In this document: one piece after another, positions 59,202-64,000 of the stretch
Position numbering within the stretch: the stretch's first letter is position 1
Layout of the letters: the number at the start of each line of letters is the position of its first letter
Assembly: GCF_000317045.1 (NCBI RefSeq)
Contig: NC_019703.1
Coordinates: 4,286,934 to 4,350,933, forward strand
Direction of reading: 5' to 3'
Source: Geitlerinema sp. PCC 7407
GTDB taxonomy: Bacteria > Cyanobacteriota > Cyanobacteriia > PCC-7407
DNA: 64,000 nucleotides
The notes under the pieces: model-generated
What the model saw: only the letters and a program-made list of their open reading frames with translations
Databases searched by the model: none
What the model was told of the DNA's origin: nothing
Made by a program: the position numbers and the translations under genes

Positions 59202-60383
59202 ATGCAATCATCTCCGACAGATCCGGCAGAATCTATCCAACAGGAAGCGCCCCTACAGCTCCTGCTGTTTGTCGATCGGCGACCTAGCTCCCGAGAGCAA
59301 ATCCGCACCATTCGCAACCGCCTCAAAAATCTTGAGGCTGAAACGCCCTTTGCCCTCGAGGTCATTGACGTCGGCGAGCAGCCCTACTTAGCAGAGCACT
59401 TCAAGCTAGTCGCCACCCCCGCCCTGCTAAAAATTTGCCCTGAACCTCGCCAAACCCTAGCCGGCAGCGATCTCGTCAAGCAGCTAGAGCACTGGTGGCC
59501 GCGCTGGCAGCGAGCCGCCGAAGAATACCTCGCAGCCCAGACCGCCGGCGGCAAGAAGCTACATCCCGAAGGCAATCCCAGCTCCGTCGCCCGCTCCACT
59601 GAGCTTATTTACCTTTCCGACGAAATCTTTCGCCTCAACCAGGCCAACGAGAAGCTCCAAGAGCAGCTCCAGTTCAAAGATCTGATCATCTCCATGCTGG
59701 CCCACGACCTGCGCAACCCGCTGACGGCAGCCTCGATCGCCCTAGAGACCCTGGAGATGGCCTACCAGCAAAATGCCGATACTCAGCGGGCCTCCCGCCT
59801 CACCCCCGAGCTGATGGCCCAGCTGCTGCGCCACGCGCGCACCCAGACTCGCTCCATCGATCGCATGATCACAGACATCTTGCAGGCTGCTCGCGGCAGC
59901 AGTACGGAGCTGTGCATTTATCCCCAGGGCATCGATGTGCGGGAGCTGTGCCTAGAGGTGCTGGACGCGCTCCAAGAGCAGCTCCAAGGCAAAAACCTAG
60001 AAGTCTGGGTAGACATTCCGGCGGATCTGCCGCGAGTCTATGCCGATCGCGAGCGGATGCGTCAGGTGCTGATGAACCTGATGGACAATGCGATGAAGTA
60101 CACGCCTCCCGGCGGCAAAATCGGCATTTCGGGGCTCCATCGTACGACCCAAAAAGTCCAGATCACGATCTGCGACGATGGTCCCGGCATTCCCGAGGAG
60201 AACCGCGAGAAGATTTTCGAAGATCGCTTTCGTCTGAAGCGGGATGAGGGCCAAGCGGGTTATGGGATTGGCTTGGCGCTCTGCCAGCGGATTATTCGGG
60301 CCCATTATGGCCAAATCTGGGTGGATTCTGCGCCCCAGCAAGGTAGCTGTTTTCACTTCACGCTGCCGGTGTATCGAGCCTAG
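59202..60383 (+). CDS. sasA: Adaptive-response/circadian sensor kinase SasA
   Basis: SasA binds KaiC through an N-terminal KaiB-like thioredoxin domain and phosphorylates RpaA. The KaiB-like domain is at about residues 17-103 ([40 protein letters not shown]). A helical linker follows. His168 sits in [15 protein letters not shown], and the ATPase domain shows [22 protein letters not shown] and [11 protein letters not shown]. The 393 residues match known SasA. The ATG at 59202 has GAGAG upstream; a TTG-initiated extension from 59148 adds nothing recognisable. Its partner rpaA lies at 3.4-4.2 kb. A hairpin follows the stop. Confidence 0.95.
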   Translation: MQSSPTDPAESIQQEAPLQLLLFVDRRPSSREQIRTIRNRLKNLEAETPFALEVIDVGEQPYLAEHFKLVATPALLKICPEPRQTLAGSDLVKQLEHWWPRWQRAAEEYLAAQTAGGKKLHPEGNPSSVARSTELIYLSDEIFRLNQANEKLQEQLQFKDLIISMLAHDLRNPLTAASIALETLEMAYQQNADTQRASRLTPELMAQLLRHARTQTRSIDRMITDILQAARGSSTELCIYPQGIDVRELCLEVLDALQEQLQGKNLEVWVDIPADLPRVYADRERMRQVLMNLMDNAMKYTPPGGKIGISGLHRTTQKVQITICDDGPGIPEENREKIFEDRFRLKRDEGQAGYGIGLALCQRIIRAHYGQIWVDSAPQQGSCFHFTLPVYRA

Positions 60384-61346
60384 GATGGCGACAGTTTGTG
60401 AACGCCTCGGGCGCTGATCCGACGGCAGAGTGCTGAGACCCGCTGGGCCTCAGCCGAGCTCTGGCTGAGGTCCGCCCCGAAAAGGCGATCGCCATCGACC
60501 ATTTTCTTAAACCAATTAATACTGTCACGGTTGTAAATCTACTGACTTACCGCCTCATTTCGTTCATTTAAATTTATCTTTGGACCTAGGATTGCCCCGC
60601 AGTTGACAAGGGGGCGATCGCTTCTGTAGAAAGAGAGTCGACCTCGCAAAAAGCGATCAAACAGCCTGCTTCTCTTTCTTCGTTGCGGGTGTCTTTTGAT
60701 TTTTTAGAACGCCGAAAGACCGTAGACAAAATTTACTGAGTATTCAACATACCTTCGATCAAAGTAAGCTACGGATCGGATTTTTGAGCATCAAAACGTG
60801 TCTTTAAAAGAGTTTCATCGGCGAGCACGGCGTTGATAAGCTAGGATTTTCCGTAATTTTCCTGAGAAAATCACCAGAAGGCGATCGCCGAGAATCTGTG
60901 AATCAGCCTTCAATTTTGTCACAAATATCACTGCGTTTTCTCAATCAAGACCCAAGCCCAACGGTCTCGATCTTTATCAGATAATCGTTATTTTTCTCTA
61001 AGTCCTCTTGCAAAAATTCCGGAAGTTAGAGCTAATATATTTCCAGATTCATTTCGGCCCTGAATTCCGTAAAGGCTTAACAAAGAAGTCGTAAAGATTT
61101 CAACAAGTTCAACGGATACCAGACTATCAAAATAGATCCGCCATATCGCTGATCTGATTTTGGTTTTATTAGTGTTAGCTTCTAATTGCCAACCAGAGAT
61201 TCTTTTGGAAACCTCTAAGTTCTCCAAGCTAAACTTTGAGAAATCAGTGATTCTAAAAAGTCTCGCGGGAGCTGTTACGGTTGCCTGGTTTTTCTTGCCA
61301 GTCACGCTGTCCGTCCTCGAACATCCTTAAGCGTACTCTCGTTCCA
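60384..61346. other. AT-rich spacer of about 1 kb
   Basis: A long spacer with several AT-rich patches and three or four HIP1 copies. A 105-codon frame on the minus strand (60988-61305, product beginning MTGKKNQATVTAPARLFRIT) has some regularity but no family or ribosome-binding site that I recognise; I give it about 0.2 as a gene. A TTGACA lies near 60603 without a clear -10. No standard RNA fold was identified. Confidence 0.5.
60448..60470 (+). terminator. Hairpin after sasA
   Basis: CCTCAGCC (60448-60455) pairs with GGCTGAGG (60463-60470) around a 7-base loop, about 65 bases after the sasA stop. There is no T run, so it may stabilise or end the transcript only partly. Confidence 0.5.
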
Positions 61347-61619
61347 ATGAAATCTGATTCTCTGGAGTTTCAAAAGAGCCAACCTGATGTTGGCGTTTAT
61401 GAATGTGAAGTCCATTTGAAGTTTCGCCTCATAGAAGAGAAAGGGGCTCTCAGCGATCGCGATCAGCTGCTCGAAATGCTGCTCGACGCTTTTTCTGGTG
61501 GTGCCGATGAATATCTCGAACTGATTCAGGCAGTAGCCAAAGCCGAAGAAGTACCCGAGATTCATACCTCCCCCCAGATGCGGCGTCAGATCATCCGGCT
61601 CCGCAACTCCCGAGACTAA
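61347..61619 (+). CDS. Small conserved protein, Npun_R1517-like regulator family
   Basis: The 90-residue product contains VGVYECEVHLKFRLIEEKG, then DRDQLLEMLLDAF and a tail SPQMRRQIIRLRNS. This matches my memory of a small cyanobacterial family labelled Npun_R1517-like heterocyst differentiation regulator. Members also occur in species that form no heterocysts, so the name should not be read as proof of heterocysts here. The protein is acidic with a basic tail and no DNA-binding motif I can point to. The ATG at 61347 (MKSDSLEF) is preferred over an upstream in-frame start at 61281. tRNA-Glu follows after 302 bp. Confidence 0.7.
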   Translation: MKSDSLEFQKSQPDVGVYECEVHLKFRLIEEKGALSDRDQLLEMLLDAFSGGADEYLELIQAVAKAEEVPEIHTSPQMRRQIIRLRNSRD

Positions 61620-61921
61620 AACCCGTTTGCCTGTTCTTTGGGCCAGCGGTTTCTGTCTCTTCGAAACAGCCAGCGTCCCGCTCGTTTTGCACCAAGTTTT
61701 TCCCTTCCCCTGTTGATGATTCGGCCAGTTTCGCGGGAGCAGTGGGTGACCAGCACTCCGTTTCAGGTTCCTGGACGCCCACTCCTGCCCGCCTCCTCCG
61801 GCCCCCCACAGCCCCACCTGTGGCTACCTGAGAGCCCCGGCTCATCCCCCCGAAAAAAACTTTTTGAGGGTGTTGACAAGCTTTAGGAAATTGATTAGAT
61901 TAAAAAACGTCAAAGGCACGC
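61620..61921. other. Spacer between the small regulator gene and tRNA-Glu
   Basis: About 300 bp of non-coding DNA. It holds the tRNA-Glu promoter at its right end and nothing else that I can support. Confidence 0.55.
61873..61901 (+). promoter_or_regulatory. Promoter of tRNA-Glu
   Basis: TTGACA (61873-61878) and TAGATT (61896-61901) are separated by exactly 17 bases. The start would fall about 14 bases before the tRNA. The AT-rich block downstream (TAAAAAACG) fits an open complex. This is the best sigma-70-type promoter in the window. Confidence 0.75.
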
Positions 61922-61994
61922 GCCCCCATCGTCTAGAGGCCTAGGACACCTCCCTTTCACGGAGGCGACGGGGATTCGAATTCCCCTGGGGGTA
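61922..61994 (+). tRNA. tRNA-Glu (anticodon UUC)
   Basis: A 73-nt cloverleaf with acceptor GCCCCCA/TGGGGGT and discriminator A. The anticodon stem-loop CCTCCCTTTCACGGAGG gives UUC, and the T arm is GGGGATTCGAATTCCCC. CCA is not encoded. In cyanobacteria this tRNA also serves as the substrate of glutamyl-tRNA reductase for tetrapyrrole synthesis, which may explain the strong promoter. Confidence 0.96.
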
Positions 61995-62012
61995 TCTAAG
62001 ACTAGATACGAA

Positions 62013-62052
62013 CCAAAGCGGCTCAAGGAATATAAACCTTGGGCCGTTTTGG
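62013..62052 (+). terminator. Long hairpin terminating tRNA-Glu
   Basis: Bases 62013-62028 pair with 62037-62052 over 16 bp with two G-T wobbles and an 8-base AT loop, 18 bases after the tRNA. The right arm contains TTTT. It probably stops or processes the tRNA-Glu transcript before the glycosyltransferase gene. Confidence 0.65.
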
Positions 62053-62207
62053 CGTTTAAACGCGTCAACCAGCAGCAGCAAAAGTCGGCAAATTTTCGGC
62101 CCTGGGCAGTAGGTGAAGGGTCAATAAAGTGCGACGGATTGGTGATCCGAAGTGGAGCACCTGTTATTACACTTTTTAAATCGCGAGAAGCTTTGAGGTC
62201 CTCCGGG

Positions 62208-63395
62208 ATGAAGATTCTAGTACTGACCTGGGAGTTTCCTCCTCGGATTGTGGGGGGCATCGCGCGTCATGTGGCTGAGCTCTACCCTGAGCTGGTGAAG
62301 CTGGGGCACGACATTCATCTGATGACCGTGGAATTTGGGGAGGCGCCGCTCTACGAGGTCGTGGAGGGAATCCATGTCCACCGGGTGCCGGTGGGGCCGA
62401 GTGAGAATTTTTTCCACTGGGTTGTCAATATGAATGAGAGTATGGGGCTCCACGGCGGCAAGCTGCTGCTGGAGGAAGGCCCGTTTGACATCATTCATGC
62501 CCATGATTGGCTGGTGGGGGATGCGGCGATCGCCCTCAAGCATACGTTTAAGGTCCCTCTGATTGCGACCCTGCACGCGACGGAGTTTGGACGCTACAAC
62601 GGCCTTTACAACGACACCCATCGCTACATTGCGGGCAAGGAGCGGGAGCTCGCTTTCAATGCCTGGCGCGTCATTGTGTGTACGTCGTATATGCGCCAAG
62701 AGGTCGGGCGAGCGCTGCACACGCCCTGGGCAAAGGTCGATGTGATCTACAACGGCATTCGGGCTGAGAAGAAGAAGCGCCAGTACGATTTTGATTACTG
62801 GCGTTTCCGGCAGCGCTACGCCGAGGACGGCGAGAAGATTTTTTATTATGTGGGCCGGATGACCTACGAGAAGGGGCTGTCTGTGCTGCTGGCGGCGGCG
62901 CCCAAGGTGATTCAGGAGATGCACGGCTACGCCAAGCTGGTGATCATTGGGGGGGGCAACACGGACGCGCTGCGGCGGCAGGCCTGGGACCTGGGCATCT
63001 GGGACAAGGTGTTTTTCACCGGTTTCATGCCAGAAGAGGATCTAAATCGCTTCCAAACGGTGGCGGACTGCGCGGTGTTTCCTAGCTTGTATGAGCCCTT
63101 CGGCATTGTGGCGCTCGAGAGCTTCGCGGCGCGGGTGCCGGTGGTGGTGTCGGATACGGGCGGCTTCCCGGAGGTGGTGCGCCACACGAAAACGGGGGTG
63201 GTGACCTGGACCAATAACGCGGATTCTTTGGCTTGGGGCATTCTGGAGGTGCTGAAGAACCCCGACTATGCGCAGTGGCTGGTGGACAATGCCTATGAGG
63301 AGCTGGATCGGCGGTTTCGCTGGAGTGACTTGGCGCGGCAGACGGAGGCGGTCTATGAGCGGGTGTTTCAGGAGCGATCGCAGACAGCCTGGTAG
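62208..63395 (+). CDS. Glycosyltransferase family 4 protein (glycogen-synthase-like)
   Basis: A GT-B enzyme of 395 residues. The start MKILVLTWEFPPRIVGGIARH holds the glycine loop that binds the donor. Other marks are IIHAHDWLVGDAA, YVGRMTYEKGLSVLL, LVIIGGGNTDALR and the EX7E region EPFGIVALESFAARVP. It resembles a common cyanobacterial GT4 group close to bacterial glycogen synthase, but the donor is not known. The ATG at 62208 has GAGG about 10 bases upstream; a longer frame starting at 62049 runs through the tRNA-Glu terminator and is rejected. No partner gene lies beside it. Confidence 0.9.
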   Translation: MKILVLTWEFPPRIVGGIARHVAELYPELVKLGHDIHLMTVEFGEAPLYEVVEGIHVHRVPVGPSENFFHWVVNMNESMGLHGGKLLLEEGPFDIIHAHDWLVGDAAIALKHTFKVPLIATLHATEFGRYNGLYNDTHRYIAGKERELAFNAWRVIVCTSYMRQEVGRALHTPWAKVDVIYNGIRAEKKKRQYDFDYWRFRQRYAEDGEKIFYYVGRMTYEKGLSVLLAAAPKVIQEMHGYAKLVIIGGGNTDALRRQAWDLGIWDKVFFTGFMPEEDLNRFQTVADCAVFPSLYEPFGIVALESFAARVPVVVSDTGGFPEVVRHTKTGVVTWTNNADSLAWGILEVLKNPDYAQWLVDNAYEELDRRFRWSDLARQTEAVYERVFQERSQTAW

Positions 63396-63514
63396 GGGAG
63401 AGGCGATTAGCTTTCATAAACAAAATCAATAATTTATTTCAAAATTAATTAGATTGATTTATGTAGCGGCGTGATAGCGTAATTCCAGAACGATTTGACG
63501 CGACGAGGTGGATC

Positions 63515-64000
63515 ATGGAGCACGCTGAGCGCATTCGTTGGCTGCGAGAGTTTACGCTGTTTGGCTCGCTGGCGGAGGAACCCCTCAGTGCGATCGCCGC
63601 TGCTGTTGAGGCGGAGCCAATCCAGCCCAACCGCCGTTTGGTGATGGAGGATGCCGCTAGGCCCGATCTGCTGATCTTGCGGACGGGTCACTGGGAGAGC
63701 TACCACACCGCTGAAAGTAGCGCTGTCAAGGGAGTGAGCCTGCTGCCGGGCAGCGTCGTCCATCTGAAGGAGCTGCTGCTGGAGCGTCCGGCATCGCAAA
63801 CGGTGATCACCCTGGATGCAGGGGAGCTGTGGCGGGTGCCGCGAGAAGCGTTTCTGGCGATCGCGACGGCCCATCCAGAGATTGGCCGGACATTTTCCCA
63901 GCGGCTGGCGGCGGAGCTAGAGCAGGTGTCGTCCCAGCTGGCCTACGAGCAGGAGCGACAGGGAATTTTGCGGCCCTATGTGGTGCCTAAGGTGAGCCGG
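63515..64000 (+). CDS. Cyclic-nucleotide-binding-domain-like protein (partial, cut by window end)
   Basis: An open frame of 162 codons from the ATG at 63515, behind a GAGGTGG site, runs off the right edge. It begins MEHAERIRWLREFTLFGSLA. The stretch up to about residue 125 looks like a cNMP-binding beta-roll (LLILRTGHWESYHT, VSLLPGSVVHLKELL), followed by helices and RQGILRPYVVPKVSR. The pattern fits cyanobacterial proteins in which such a domain precedes further regulatory or ATPase domains, but the rest is not visible. An AT-rich inverted repeat (AAATCAAT/ATTGATTT, 63423-63460) lies upstream. Confidence 0.7.
   Translation, partial: MEHAERIRWLREFTLFGSLAEEPLSAIAAAVEAEPIQPNRRLVMEDAARPDLLILRTGHWESYHTAESSAVKGVSLLPGSVVHLKELLLERPASQTVITLDAGELWRVPREAFLAIATAHPEIGRTFSQRLAAELEQVSSQLAYEQERQGILRPYVVPKVSR

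Noticed and set aside
62049-62207. N-terminal extension of the glycosyltransferase at 62.2 kb
   Set aside because: The extra 53 codons begin inside the tRNA-Glu hairpin and do not resemble the family; the ATG at 62208 gives the typical start.

Overview
The window is chromosomal DNA from a cyanobacterium. It carries cytochrome b6f genes (petB, petD) with a D1-type carboxyl-terminal protease next to them, the circadian output pair SasA and RpaA, an Omp85 outer-membrane assembly factor with a Pro/Ala-rich leader, and several families seen mostly in cyanobacteria. The octamer GCGATCGC (HIP1) and its GCGATCG core are scattered densely through genes and spacers. The DNA is GC-rich with moderately AT-rich spacers. 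I see no rRNA, CRISPR array, intact insertion sequence or prophage. I cannot name the species from sequence alone.

Layout. 0-10 kb: DUF760 protein, Deg/HtrA protease, a cyanobacterial hypothetical, rpaA, a YheT-like hydrolase, an SbcD-like phosphoesterase, an exported pentapeptide/TPR protein and argJ. 10-24 kb: aspA, hydrolase, hisH, muramidase, zinc-ribbon membrane protein, lipoprotein, thrC, coiled-coil protein, site-2 protease, degenerate metallo-beta-lactamase-fold protein and a GAF/PAS histidine kinase. 24-25 kb: a gene-poor spacer holding a highly structured, apparently orphan RNA/mobile-element end. 25-38 kb: ctpA, petBD, an RsbW-like ATPase, a gmd-like dehydratase, glycosyltransferase, small exported or membrane proteins, a signal peptidase I with an unusual N-terminal membrane domain, acyltransferase, truB and a RodZ-like protein. 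38-50 kb: tRNA-Leu(UAG), Omp85, Ser/Thr kinase, two histidine kinases in tandem and moeA. 50-64 kb: glycosyltransferase-TPR protein, bifunctional proline dehydrogenase/P5C dehydrogenase, DUF2079 protein, tandem Usp protein, sasA, a small conserved regulator-like protein, tRNA-Glu(UUC), glycosyltransferase and a cyclic-nucleotide-binding protein cut off by the window edge.

How the genes work together. Most genes are single or in pairs. The likely co-transcribed pairs are hisH-hydrolase (8 bp apart), site-2 protease-coiled-coil protein (19 bp), petB-petD, and hybrid kinase-REC/kinase (22 bp). SasA and RpaA form one phosphorelay downstream of the KaiABC clock although their genes lie about 55 kb apart. 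argJ, hisH, thrC, aspA and the proline-degradation enzyme cover parts of amino-acid metabolism. The kinase block at 41.8-48.5 kb and the GAF/PAS kinase at 21-24 kb are signalling loci with unknown signals. Convergent genes are packed tightly: several stop codons overlap or sit inside inverted repeats, some of them built on HIP1. The most unusual item is the orphan structured RNA at 24.46-24.76 kb.
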